From: an uncultured Prevotellaceae bacterium
GTDB lineage: Bacteria > Bacteroidota > Bacteroidia > Bacteroidales > Bacteroidaceae
Reading direction: 5' to 3'
Assembly (NCBI GenBank): GCA_902784755.1
Contig: CACZVX010000017.1
Span: 1-64,000 of the forward strand
Length of the DNA stretch: 64,000 nucleotides
This document shows positions 6,123-14,922 of this stretch, in pieces. The notes under the pieces were generated by a model. That model had not been told where the DNA came from. It searched no databases and saw nothing but the letters and a program-made list of their open reading frames with translations. Made by a program: the position numbers and the translations under genes. Position 1 is the stretch's first letter, and each line of letters begins with the position of its first letter.

Positions 6123-8489
6123 ATGCAAGTTACAATGAGAGCTTCACTTTGGTACTGGAAGATGGCAATCGTCGTTATCTGCTGTTCGATGGAAAGTATG
6201 CCGACTTTCGCCAGATCTCCTGCAGATGGTGATGCCAAACCGAAGGTGTGGTGGTTTCACGGGGCTACAGAGACTACCCGCGAGGGCATCACTGCGGACC
6301 TTGAGGCTTTTCAGAAGGCTGGCATCGGGGGCGTGGTCTATTACGATCAGGTGCATGAGGTGTATGGCAGTCCTACGGATGTCTTTTCTGAAGACTGGTG
6401 GCAGAAACTCTACTTCTCTGCCAAAGAGACCAAACGATTGGGACTTTCATTCGAATTGAACATGAGTAACGGCTATGCTGCCGGAGGTCCTTGGATAGAT
6501 GAGGAGCATGCCATGCAGCGGCTGGTCGTTGTGGAGAATGACAGTATTCCCAAAGGATTCCATGAGATTGCCACCGTGGCGATTCCTCTGGTGGAGGACG
6601 ATGGCATCATGCGCTACATCACCTATAGTGCCAAGGCACAGGCAAAGTCACCTACTTCGGCGATGAACATCCCCTGCGTGCCAGGACAGCAGCAGATGGC
6701 AGCAGCCAATTTCACGGAACTTTCTCCCATCGGAAATCTGCAAGGAAGCGATGACAGCATCCATTGGCAGGAGGTCTGCGCGTTGCCTCCTATCTATAAT
6801 GATATGGGATGGAAACTGCCGCAGTTGACTTGTGCCTTCAACGGGGTACGCGGACGATATTTCCGTGTGGTTCCCGAGACTGCTGTCCGCTGGTTTCGTG
6901 TGGGTTCTGAACCCCGCATTGACCGTTGGGAAGAGAAGGCTGCCTTCCGTTCTAATTTCCGCAGTTATGAAGCGCAGGAAGACTTGAAGGGTATTCATCC
7001 AAAGGATGTCCTCGTGAATCCCCATTCGTTGCCTGCAGGTTCCTGGCGTATCTTGCACTTCGGTTATATGCCGACGGGTGCTAAGATTAAGCATGGTAGA
7101 AAGGGGATGACAGGCTATGAATGTGACCGGATGAGCTGTGAGGCTGCCGAACTGCAATACAATAATTATTTCCGTCGTATTGCCGATTCTCTGAAGGCCA
7201 AAGGCTGTCGTCCGCAAGGCGTGATCATTGACAGTCATGAGGCAGGCACCCAGAACTGGACATCAGGACTGGAGAAGGCTTTCCAGCAGAAAAGGGGTTA
7301 TAGTCTATTGCCCTGGCTTCCGGTATTGCAAGGCTATATCATAGGCAGTAGGAAAGAGAGTGAACGGGTGCTTCATGATTTCCGTATGACGCTCTCGGAA
7401 CTGGTCAGCGAACGGTTCTTTGGCATCTTAGACAGTCTGGCACGTCGCGATGGATATACGTTCACGGCACAAGCCATCGGTAACGGCATGTGCTTCGCCG
7501 TGGATAACATTGCCGTAAAAGGGACCGTGCAGAAACCTCAGGGTGAATTCTGGACTTATCAGACGCAGGGAGCCTACGACATCAAGGAGGCAGCATCGGC
7601 AGCACGCGTCTATGGGAAACCGATTGCCTCTGCGGAGGCATTCACGGACTGTGGCTATGATGTGCCGTTCGAACAATTGAAGCATTTGGCGGATTTCGCT
7701 TTTGCCATGGGCATCAACGAACTGGTGGTGTGTGCTTCACCGCATCAGCCCCGGACTCTCACGACGCCTTTGGATATAGACAGCCGTCATCCTTATGCAC
7801 TGAACCGTAACCATCCGAAATGGAAGGAGAGCTACGGACTTTGGAAGTATCTGGGAGAAATGATGGAACAGTTGCGCCAGGGGAAGCCTGCCAGCAGTAT
7901 TGGCATCTGTCTTGGAGAGGAGGCTCCATTGAAATTGTTGTCTCATCGACTGCCTGCCATTCCGGATGGATATGAGTGGGATGTGTTTACATGTCAGGCT
8001 CTCGATACCAAAGGAACAGTCTTTACGGATTCCACGCTTGTTCCCTTCCGACTGTTAGCTATTGAGGACTTTGCCTATATCCCTCTGAAGGCCTTGTACC
8101 GTTTCATGGAGATTGTCAGAAAGGGAACACCCCTGCAGGCTCACCGCAAAGCGTTGGAACAAAATGCCGACTACTATGGTATGCTGAATGCTGAATACCG
8201 ACAAGCGCTTGATCTTCTCTTTTCGATTCCGCATGTTCACAACACGACAATAGCAGAAGCACTTGTGAAGGAAAAGATTTCACCGGAACTGGAATATACG
8301 CCCAAGCGACCATCCACATCTACAGACCGACTCTATTTTACGCATAGGAGAACGGCAGGGGAGGACTTGTTCTTCATCTATAACCGCAGTCCATTCCCGT
8401 TCCGTCAGCAAGTGAAACTGATGGGCAAGCCCTTCCGTCTGCAATTGGGTGAAGAAGAAAGTATAATCCTCCGGTCTTCACTGAGATGA
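6123..8489 (+). CDS. GH106-like glycosidase (alpha-L-rhamnosidase family)
   Basis: Secreted glycoside hydrolase with the GH106 signature: KPKVWWFHGA near the mature N-terminus, EGITADLEAFQKAGIGGVVY, then NMSNGYAAGGPW. Further conserved-looking segments are IIDSHEAGTQNWTSGLE and SAEAFTDCGYDVP, where acidic catalytic residues of this family are expected. Known members remove terminal rhamnose from rhamnogalacturonans. A signal peptide (WYWKMAIVVICCSMESMPTFA) follows either ATG 6123 or ATG 6135; the longer TTG at 6081 overlaps the previous gene and is unlikely. At roughly 785-790 aa it is shorter than the approximately 1,000-residue family norm and appears to lack the C-terminal beta-sandwich modules. 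With the fucosidase remnant and the pectinases downstream it fits plant cell-wall use. Confidence 0.75.
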   Translation: MQVTMRASLWYWKMAIVVICCSMESMPTFARSPADGDAKPKVWWFHGATETTREGITADLEAFQKAGIGGVVYYDQVHEVYGSPTDVFSEDWWQKLYFSAKETKRLGLSFELNMSNGYAAGGPWIDEEHAMQRLVVVENDSIPKGFHEIATVAIPLVEDDGIMRYITYSAKAQAKSPTSAMNIPCVPGQQQMAAANFTELSPIGNLQGSDDSIHWQEVCALPPIYNDMGWKLPQLTCAFNGVRGRYFRVVPETAVRWFRVGSEPRIDRWEEKAAFRSNFRSYEAQEDLKGIHPKDVLVNPHSLPAGSWRILHFGYMPTGAKIKHGRKGMTGYECDRMSCEAAELQYNNYFRRIADSLKAKGCRPQGVIIDSHEAGTQNWTSGLEKAFQQKRGYSLLPWLPVLQGYIIGSRKESERVLHDFRMTLSELVSERFFGILDSLARRDGYTFTAQAIGNGMCFAVDNIAVKGTVQKPQGEFWTYQTQGAYDIKEAASAARVYGKPIASAEAFTDCGYDVPFEQLKHLADFAFAMGINELVVCASPHQPRTLTTPLDIDSRHPYALNRNHPKWKESYGLWKYLGEMMEQLRQGKPASSIGICLGEEAPLKLLSHRLPAIPDGYEWDVFTCQALDTKGTVFTDSTLVPFRLLAIEDFAYIPLKALYRFMEIVRKGTPLQAHRKALEQNADYYGMLNAEYRQALDLLFSIPHVHNTTIAEALVKEKISPELEYTPKRPSTSTDRLYFTHRRTAGEDLFFIYNRSPFPFRQQVKLMGKPFRLQLGEEESIILRSSLR

Positions 8490-8559
8490 GTCAGATTTTT
8501 ACATAATAAACAGACTTTGCAGGAAGTTTTTCGTTTTATTATTTTGATAATTGAGGGAA

Positions 8560-9258
8560 ATGAATTTGGATATTGAGCATTATTTCATTGAGAAGGGAAA
8601 TGGTTACCCGTTAATCCTGCTACATGGAAACGGGGAGAACTGTGAGTATTTTGAAGGACAGATGGATGAACTGTCCGACAGTTTTCATGTGTATGCGATA
8701 GATACGAGGGGGCACGGCAAGACACCGAGGGGTGAAAGGCCCTTTACAATTCGTCAGTTTGCAGATGATCTGCTTGGGTTTATGGACGCTCACCAGATAG
8801 TGAAGGCTCATCTGCTGGGATTCTCAGATGGCGGGAACATCGCCATGGTGTTCGCCATGACTTATCCTGAGCGTGTGAACCGTCTGATTCTCAATGGGGC
8901 GAATCTGGATGCCGGGGGTGTAAAGCGAAAGATTCAGATTCCCATAGAGATTGGCTATCGGATAGCAAGGTGTTTTGCAGGCAGAAGCGAGTCTGCCAAA
9001 AGGAAGGCGGAAATGTTGGGCCTGATGGTCAACGATCCGAATGTGAAGCCTGAGGAACTGGTGGCTATTCAGGCTAAGACGATGGTCATTGCAGGAACGA
9101 ATGACATGATAAAGGAGGGGCATACGAGACTGATCGCGGACAGCATCCCGGATGCCGAACTCGTTTTTCTCGAAGGTGACCATTTTATTGCGAACAAATG
9201 TCCACAGGAGTTTAATCGTGCCGTGCGGGCATTTCTTACCTTAACGTCACTCGGATGA
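8560..9258 (+). CDS. Alpha/beta hydrolase
   Basis: Alpha/beta-hydrolase-fold enzyme of about 232 aa. The oxyanion-hole region is LILLHGNGEN, the nucleophile elbow is GFSDGG (Ser in place), and the remaining triad is suggested by AGTNDMI (Asp) and EGDHFI (His). The order and spacing suit small esterases or C-C hydrolases; the substrate cannot be read from sequence. There is no signal peptide, so it should be cytoplasmic. I take the ATG at 8560, preceded by TTGAGGGAA, over a TTG at 8551. Its 3' end overlaps the opposing fucosidase remnant by about 23 bp. Confidence 0.85.
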   Translation: MNLDIEHYFIEKGNGYPLILLHGNGENCEYFEGQMDELSDSFHVYAIDTRGHGKTPRGERPFTIRQFADDLLGFMDAHQIVKAHLLGFSDGGNIAMVFAMTYPERVNRLILNGANLDAGGVKRKIQIPIEIGYRIARCFAGRSESAKRKAEMLGLMVNDPNVKPEELVAIQAKTMVIAGTNDMIKEGHTRLIADSIPDAELVFLEGDHFIANKCPQEFNRAVRAFLTLTSLG

Positions 9259-9585
9259 CGGGGATGGGCCATGTGCCTGCAGGAAGTGGAACACGGAGAG
9301 ACTGGGCATCGCAGACGTATTTTGCCTTGCCCTTGCCCAGCACGTCCACACGCTTGATTTGTGGGTTCATCCCTGCAAACGAGCGGATAACGGCTTCCTG
9401 AGCATCGGCACGATTGAGCATGATGATATAGACGCACTTGCCTTTCTGCGTGAAACGGAAATCCTCAGAGGTGTAGATGCCTTTGCCTTCATTGAAACCA
9501 CCATTGGTCATCGGACGGTCTTGTTGTCAGCCCATGCACCGTTCACCAAACATGTGATGAGGCAAGTGAGAATCCATTTCTTCAT
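9236..9585 (-). pseudogene. Remnant of a secreted GH29-like alpha-L-fucosidase
   Basis: Reading on the minus strand from 9585, ATG opens a clean signal peptide (MKKWILTCLITCLVNGAWA) that runs into a TGA after about 25 codons. One frame away, at 9511, a frame continues (MTNGGFNEGKGIYTSEDFRF, TQKGKCVYIIML) to 9236; this resembles the C-terminal beta-sandwich of GH29 alpha-L-fucosidases (the YTAEDxRFTxKG region). The whole catalytic barrel is missing. The simplest reading is a large internal deletion that joined the signal peptide out of frame to the last domain. Confidence is moderate because the family assignment rests on one short motif. Confidence 0.55.
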
Positions 9586-9642
9586 TTGATCAGTTTGTTC
9601 AAGTATTAAAAAGACTCCGGAGACTGGTTTTTGTAATGTGCT

Positions 9643-9675
9643 AAAAAACCAGATACCCGAATCGGATATCTGGTT
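9643..9675 (-). terminator. Intrinsic terminator of the GH5 gene
   Basis: On the minus strand AACCAGATA pairs with TATCTGGTT and is followed by TTTTTTAG. Confidence 0.75.
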
Positions 9676-9701
9676 CTTATGTATGAAGGTTGGGAGGATT
9701 C

Positions 9702-10859
9702 TTATTCTTTGGGCTCCTCACTTTCCAGACCTTTTGAGGCCATGAGGAGATCAACGAGGGGCTTGTCCTTGTAATCGTTCTTCTGCTGGTCCCAGAATCC
9801 GAAGTCAGCATCATAGCACCATGTGGTCCATGCAATGTTGAACTCATCGAAAACGGTAAGCATGTCCTTTGTCCATGCATAGGCCAGATCACGGTCAACA
9901 GGTTCGTAAACACCCCATTCTCCGCAGAACAACTGAACATTGTATTTCTTGGCAGCTTCGATGGCATCCTTGAAATCAGCACGGATCTTGTCGATGTTCC
10001 ATTCCTGGGTGAGATAAGGCTCCAGCTCTGGCTTTATAGAGTCGGGAGCGGCCTCAAAGTCTTCTTTGGAGATGAGGATTCCAGGATAGTTCACCTTCCC
10101 CTTATACTTGGCTAAAGGAGTCCACCAGGCACCGTAGTGGGTCAGAATCATCGGGTTGTAGTAGTGGAAGGAGATCACGATGTTCTTGTCGTTTTCAGGT
10201 ATGCGGAGATACTTGATGGTCTGATATCCCTGCCAGAGATTTGAGCCGATGACGAGGGTGCGCTGAGGCTCTACCTTTCTCAAGGCAGCATGTACCTTTG
10301 CCACCAACTGGTTCCATTGCTCATGTTTTTCTGCCACAGGCTCGTTCATAAACTCATAAGCCACGGAGTCGTTGCTGTAGCCCTTCAAGACCTCCGACAG
10401 CTGATACCAGAGATTGATGAGGTCTTGCTGCGCCTTCTCTGACGTGAAAAGGGTGTTGGCGTCTTTTCCTCCTTCGTTAACCGCATTGAAATAGTGAGAG
10501 CGGATGATGTGGAGGTCCACAATAGCACGCAGATGGTGCTTCACCGACCAATCGAGTGCCTGAGTGAGCAATTCCCATGCCTCAGGAAGTTTGTTGCCTT
10601 CCTCATCCCAGAACTGCACCTCATCGATGGGAATACGCACAAAGTCGAAGCCCAGTTGCTCCAGGCGTTCGAAATCATCCTCCTGAATGTGAGTGCGGCG
10701 GGCTTCTCCGCGTTCTTCAGACTGTGAAAGCCAGTGACTCAGGTTAGTACCACGTTTGATGCGGAAATCATTTACCACATCTTTCTCCGTCTTGGAGCAG
10801 CCTGTGACGGCAAGGATCATCAGGGCCGTGAAAGCAAGATAGCTGATAATTTTTTTCAT
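9702..10859 (-). CDS. GH5-family glycoside hydrolase lipoprotein (endoglucanase-like)
   Basis: A 385-residue secreted lipoprotein: signal peptide with lipobox AVTGC (Cys21), then a GH5 (beta/alpha)8 barrel. Motifs in order: RGTNLSHWL at the barrel start, FDFVRIPID (conserved Arg), the acid/base glutamate in EFMNEPV (E173), FHYYNP, and the nucleophile in CGEWGV (E314). GH5 enzymes cleave beta-1,4 glucan, mannan or related chains by a retaining mechanism; the subfamily cannot be fixed here. It has its own promoter (10897-10904) and terminator, so it is transcribed separately from the GH43-PL10-like/RbsD-like pair upstream. Confidence 0.9.
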   Translation of the reverse strand: MKKIISYLAFTALMILAVTGCSKTEKDVVNDFRIKRGTNLSHWLSQSEERGEARRTHIQEDDFERLEQLGFDFVRIPIDEVQFWDEEGNKLPEAWELLTQALDWSVKHHLRAIVDLHIIRSHYFNAVNEGGKDANTLFTSEKAQQDLINLWYQLSEVLKGYSNDSVAYEFMNEPVAEKHEQWNQLVAKVHAALRKVEPQRTLVIGSNLWQGYQTIKYLRIPENDKNIVISFHYYNPMILTHYGAWWTPLAKYKGKVNYPGILISKEDFEAAPDSIKPELEPYLTQEWNIDKIRADFKDAIEAAKKYNVQLFCGEWGVYEPVDRDLAYAWTKDMLTVFDEFNIAWTTWCYDADFGFWDQQKNDYKDKPLVDLLMASKGLESEEPKE

Positions 10860-10896
10860 TTCAGATAAGATTTAGTTGATAATCGATTACTAGGTG

Positions 10897-10904
10897 CAAA
10901 GATA
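10897..10904 (-). promoter_or_regulatory. -7 box TATCTTTG of the GH5 gene
   Basis: On the minus strand the box reads TATCTTTGCACC, about 40 bp before the ATG at 10859. Confidence 0.6.
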
Positions 10905-10967
10905 TATAAAATTATACGTTTTTTATTATTCAAAACTCTCATTTTCTTTGTCAGTTATATCATGAAA

Positions 10968-11006
10968 GGAAAAAAGCCGCAGACTCATGGAGAATTTGCG
11001 GCTTTT
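10968..11006 (-). terminator. Intrinsic terminator of the 11024-14737 operon
   Basis: AAAAGCCGCA pairs with TGCGGCTTTT; on the minus strand it ends in TTTTTTCC. It lies 18 bp past the stop codon of the RbsD/FucU-like gene. Confidence 0.8.
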
Positions 11007-11023
11007 GGTGATAAAGGACTATT

Positions 11024-11611
11024 CTACTTACGCCCCATGGCTTCATCAAGTTTCTTCTGCTGATCGCCATTCCAGTAGGCGCAGTCAAGCTCGAAGAAAG
11101 TGGTAGTGTAGGCCATGGTGAGCGGTGTCTTGATGATGACAACGCTGTAGAGACGTCCTGCAGCATCCAGACGTGCGATGAGGTCTTCGTGGACGACGCT
11201 GATGGCCTCATTGCCGCAGATACGATCCATCCCCGCACGCAAGGAGTCAACTCCCGGCATATCTTTCTCGCTGATGAACGAAAGTTCCTTGTCGCGATAG
11301 ATATGGGCAAAGACATGAGGTGCCTTGTCGATCATGCCCTTTACCTTTTCGAGTACATCGAGATAGGGCTCGTCGGCATAGAGGGTGGTGATGCCGGAAC
11401 CTGACTGCAAGGGATAGGCCATATCGGCGATTACAATCCAGTTGCGATGTCCCAAATAGGGCATCATTTCAGTAAGCTGATCTTGCCATGACTTGGAGGT
11501 GCTAACTTCGGTGCTTGCCTGGGAGTTAGCAGGATTAGATACTTTCTGACATGAATTCATCATGAGGAGAGGAATGATTAGGGCTCCGAAGAGCAGGTGA
11601 GATGTTTTCAT
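11024..11611 (-). CDS. RbsD/FucU-like lipoprotein
   Basis: A 195-residue lipoprotein (lipobox MMNSC) whose mature part resembles the RbsD/FucU sugar pyranase/mutarotase fold. LGHRNWIVIADMAYP aligns with the LGHGDxIxxxDAxFP block that carries the catalytic His and Asp, and the C-terminal part (RLYSVVIIKTPLTMAY) occupies the position of the second catalytic Tyr/Lys strand. Cytoplasmic RbsD and FucU interconvert anomeric or ring forms of ribose and fucose; a lipid-anchored version is unusual. It lies 3 bp downstream of the GH43-PL10-like gene, so it is translated from the same mRNA and may act on sugars released by that enzyme. The family assignment is by eye and the substrate is unknown. Confidence 0.55.
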   Translation of the reverse strand: MKTSHLLFGALIIPLLMMNSCQKVSNPANSQASTEVSTSKSWQDQLTEMMPYLGHRNWIVIADMAYPLQSGSGITTLYADEPYLDVLEKVKGMIDKAPHVFAHIYRDKELSFISEKDMPGVDSLRAGMDRICGNEAISVVHEDLIARLDAAGRLYSVVIIKTPLTMAYTTTFFELDCAYWNGDQQKKLDEAMGRK

Positions 11612-11614
11612 ATT

Positions 11615-14600
11615 TTATGGTTTAACGTAGTGAATGAGCTGCGTCATGTACTGGATGAAGGAACGGGTGCTATAACCCAATACAGGCTTCTCGGGGGAAT
11701 AGGGGGATGTGTCGTACTCGTCACCCACAAACGTCGTGGCATATTTGGTGGTCGTAGATGGCGTCTGGTTCTCGGGCATCGGCTTATAGACATTAGAGAT
11801 CTGTCCTAAAGGAGTGAGCCATCCACCGCCAGGCTGCTGTGACTTGAGAATGTCCTGTATGGAGAATCCGCCGCGACCTGTCCTGCCTCCTCCCATAGGA
11901 GATGGTTTGTAGTAATAGACGGGAACTGCGATGTTTTTCTTCGGATAAAGCAGGGGCGAAGAGGCGGTGACCTCCTTCACGTCGGCCTGTTTCAAAGCCT
12001 GATAGTTGCGCTGGAGGGCATCGGGATTGATGAAGGCACATGAACCATAATGAGCGATGGTGCCGCTAATCTCCTGATCGGTGTAATACTCTCCATTACC
12101 GACATTACTTCCGCGACGGTGCACATACATGGGAGAGCCATCCTCAGGAACGAGGAAACGCGGTGCCTGGAATCCCTCTGTCACAGGACGGTAGTAGGTG
12201 TAGCGGGATGCTTCTTCGGCAGGGAGTTTCTGACCGCGGAGGAACTCAATAGCAGCGGGAATGCCCTTGAGGAACTTCGATTCACCCGTGAGACGATAAT
12301 AGTCCATCATGGCATTAACCATACGAACGGTCGTACTCGTATTGATGGCACGAGGCTCATAGCTGCGGGCATGGGCGGGCTTGAGTGTCTTTACAAAATA
12401 CTGGTCACCCCAACCTGCAAAAGGAGCAGGCTGCTGCAGTATGAGGGAAAGGTCGAGTGCCTTGTGGATGGGTTTCAGCAAATCCTTGCGACCCAACTCC
12501 TGATAGCACTGGATGAGGAATTCGATATTGGCAGGCATCACATCGTCGTTGAGTGTGATGAACGAAGAATAGTCTTCCTTGCCACGGAAAGGATGATCGT
12601 ACATGAGCGGATAGCGCTGAGGCCAGCCGCCATTGCTATACTGACTGCGAATCATAAAGGAGATGACCTTATCGAGAGCCTTGTGAACCGCAGGATCTTT
12701 CTTCTCGAGATAGACACGCAACATCAGGGTAGCACATATCGAGGTGGCCTCGTCGTCGAAGGTACAGTTGCCATAATAATGCTGGAACTCCTCCAGTCGC
12801 CAAGCCTGGCGGCCGATGGTGCGATAGAACTCCTTGAGTTCCTCCTCACCATTGAGATCCTCCACATAGTTCCAACCGCCTTCAGGATGCTGTACGGAGA
12901 TAAGAACCTTTGCAATCTTTAATGCCTGATCGTAATAGTATTCGTCGCCTGTGGCATGATAGGCATCGAGCATGAGATGTCCCACCGACGGAGTACTGGG
13001 CTCCTGAATCCATACCAAAGAGCGATAAGGAGCTTCGAGCTCTCCCCACTGGCGACTGCGATCAGGAAGGTAACTCCAGACGAAGGCTCCCTTGTAGCTG
13101 ATGCTGTCCATCATGAACGTGGCAGCACGACGCATGGCGGCCTTGGCATCCTCGATGTCGAGATTGCGATACTTGAAGTTGGTGAAAGTGGCAGATCCCT
13201 TGCCGGCACAGAAAATTCCCGGCAATACAGACTGGAACTGATAGAGGGTATTATGGTTATAACCTGAGCAGTCCATGCCCCACGTCTCACGATTCCAGTT
13301 GACGCCGTCGTAGCTGTAGGAACCCGTGACAACATGGTTGTCGTTGCGGAGGCGAAGCCACAGGTGGCGGGTATCGCCATTAGGATGCATTCCACCGCCA
13401 CTCTGACCGCCTTTGCGATAACGGTAACGGCGATTGGTATCGAAGCCTGTTCCCATGTGGAACACACTATCGTAATAGAGTACGAGTCCTGCACGGGTAT
13501 CAACATCACTCAGTTCAATCTCAGCTTCTATCTCATAACGATGGTCACCAGCCACGAACATGAGGGGAGAGGAATTGCCGGGGAACTGTCCCTTGCCTTT
13601 GAGACGGATACCATTGGCGACATGCTCGATGCGTTCAGGCTCATTGGCGCGATAGGATTTCCACTCCAGTCCTACACGGAACTTGCCAAGAGCCGCTTTC
13701 GGATTTTCATAGTTCGTGGTTTCATTAGCAATAGGAGCAGCAATAGGGCCAACGGGATCGGCACTGAGTCCTTCACGGTCTTTGATAACAGGACGGAACC
13801 ATCCATCGGCGGTGAATTCTACGGGTTCGAGAAGCGTCTGACGACCGATATCCGTGAAACCGTTCTCATAAGCATGATAGACGCAATACCAACGACCATC
13901 AGGGGTGTCGATGAGTGAGCCGTGACCGCGACTCCACCAGCGGTTGCTGTTGGCATAGGTGTGGATGAGCGGATTGTAGGGACTGTCTTCCCAAGGACCG
14001 TTGATGCTCTTCGAACGGGCTACCACCACCATGTGACTGGTGGGAGGACCTGCCGTGCCACCTTCGGCATTGAGGTAATAGTAGTAATCCCCAATCTTAC
14101 GGAGTTTGGGACCTTCGAGACAAAGACCTTCAGTAAGCCATTCTGCAGGATACATCCATCCTGGATAAACCACCTCTTCGGTACCTGGCACTACATGAAG
14201 GCCATCGGGTGTGAGTTTGGCACGCTTACCACCACTCAGGAAAAGCCAGCGCTGTCCATCCTCACCCACGACATGACAAGGGTCGATGTTGGCTACGCCT
14301 AAATCGACGGGTTCACTCCAAGGGCCATAGGGGGAATCGGCAGTGACTACAAAATTCATGCGGCTGCTAGGTCTAAGGTTGCGTCCTGCCTTGGCACGTA
14401 CAGCATCTGACGGATAGGCTACAGTAAAATAGATGTAGTATTTATCCTTATACTTGCAGATATCGGGTGCCCATACAGAACCCAGGAAGGTGTTAAGAGC
14501 AGAACTGATGGGTTCCCAATGAACCAGGTCGCGACTATGGAAGACCACAAGGCCCGGAACATAGTCGAAGGCGCTATGCGTCATGTAATAATCTTCACCA

Positions 14601-14737
14601 TCGCGCATGATTGTAGGATCGGGATAGTCACCTCCAAGAATCGGATTTGTAAAAGTCTCACGCTGTGCCCAAAGGGAAGTCGGTATGCTCCACAGGGCAA
14701 TCAGGCATAAAAACGTTAAGATAGATCTTGATCGCAT
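11615..14737 (-). CDS. GH43 - PL10-like pectate lyase fusion
   Basis: A very large secreted enzyme (about 1,040 aa). After a signal peptide ending in LWAQ, a GH43 five-bladed propeller follows: GGDYPDPTIMRDG (base Asp), VWAPDI (pKa-modulating Asp) and LCLEGPK (acid Glu), closing with GHGSLIDTPDG. Then comes a beta-sandwich region (about 350-540), typical of GH43 xylosidase/arabinosidase proteins. From about residue 550 to the end the sequence looks like a PL10-type pectate lyase (alpha/alpha barrel): GGWNYVEDL, SNGGWPQRYPL, TLNDDVMPANIEFL, YEPRAINTSTT. So one chain combines removal of side-chain sugars with backbone cleavage. The start is the ATG at 14737; a TTG at 14764 lies in the -7 box. 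The PL10 call is somewhat less certain than GH43. Confidence 0.8.
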   Translation of the reverse strand: MRSRSILTFLCLIALWSIPTSLWAQRETFTNPILGGDYPDPTIMRDGEDYYMTHSAFDYVPGLVVFHSRDLVHWEPISSALNTFLGSVWAPDICKYKDKYYIYFTVAYPSDAVRAKAGRNLRPSSRMNFVVTADSPYGPWSEPVDLGVANIDPCHVVGEDGQRWLFLSGGKRAKLTPDGLHVVPGTEEVVYPGWMYPAEWLTEGLCLEGPKLRKIGDYYYYLNAEGGTAGPPTSHMVVVARSKSINGPWEDSPYNPLIHTYANSNRWWSRGHGSLIDTPDGRWYCVYHAYENGFTDIGRQTLLEPVEFTADGWFRPVIKDREGLSADPVGPIAAPIANETTNYENPKAALGKFRVGLEWKSYRANEPERIEHVANGIRLKGKGQFPGNSSPLMFVAGDHRYEIEAEIELSDVDTRAGLVLYYDSVFHMGTGFDTNRRYRYRKGGQSGGGMHPNGDTRHLWLRLRNDNHVVTGSYSYDGVNWNRETWGMDCSGYNHNTLYQFQSVLPGIFCAGKGSATFTNFKYRNLDIEDAKAAMRRAATFMMDSISYKGAFVWSYLPDRSRQWGELEAPYRSLVWIQEPSTPSVGHLMLDAYHATGDEYYYDQALKIAKVLISVQHPEGGWNYVEDLNGEEELKEFYRTIGRQAWRLEEFQHYYGNCTFDDEATSICATLMLRVYLEKKDPAVHKALDKVISFMIRSQYSNGGWPQRYPLMYDHPFRGKEDYSSFITLNDDVMPANIEFLIQCYQELGRKDLLKPIHKALDLSLILQQPAPFAGWGDQYFVKTLKPAHARSYEPRAINTSTTVRMVNAMMDYYRLTGESKFLKGIPAAIEFLRGQKLPAEEASRYTYYRPVTEGFQAPRFLVPEDGSPMYVHRRGSNVGNGEYYTDQEISGTIAHYGSCAFINPDALQRNYQALKQADVKEVTASSPLLYPKKNIAVPVYYYKPSPMGGGRTGRGGFSIQDILKSQQPGGGWLTPLGQISNVYKPMPENQTPSTTTKYATTFVGDEYDTSPYSPEKPVLGYSTRSFIQYMTQLIHYVKP

Positions 14738-14761
14738 GATAGTAGATTTTGTAGTTCGGCA

Positions 14762-14769
14762 CAAATATA
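14762..14769 (-). promoter_or_regulatory. -7 box TATATTTG for the GH43-PL10-like operon
   Basis: On the minus strand CATATATTTGTGCC lies 25-30 bp before the ATG at 14737, ruling out the upstream TTG as a start. It is divergent from the box at 14814-14821. Confidence 0.6.
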
Positions 14770-14813
14770 TGGTTTTTTTTTGTAACTTGGTGCAATTTGT
14801 ACAGAAAATTCAC

Positions 14814-14821
14814 TATCTTTG
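14814..14821 (+). promoter_or_regulatory. -7 box TATCTTTG of the KdgF-like gene
   Basis: CACTATCTTTGCC, about 100 bp before the ATG at 14923, giving a fairly long leader. It is divergent from the promoter of the GH43-PL10-like gene, consistent with coordinated control of the two. Confidence 0.55.
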
Positions 14822-14922
14822 CCGTCGATATAGAGAAATAGAGCGGTGATTCTCTACAGTGCGAGCCATGTCAATGGAAATTTGAATGAACTACCAATAA
14901 TTAATCAAACAATTATCAAAGT

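Noticed and set aside
12050..12922. 290-codon frame opposite the GH43-PL10-like gene
   Set aside because: It is the antisense shadow of a gene with strong motifs; the composition follows the codon pattern of the other strand.
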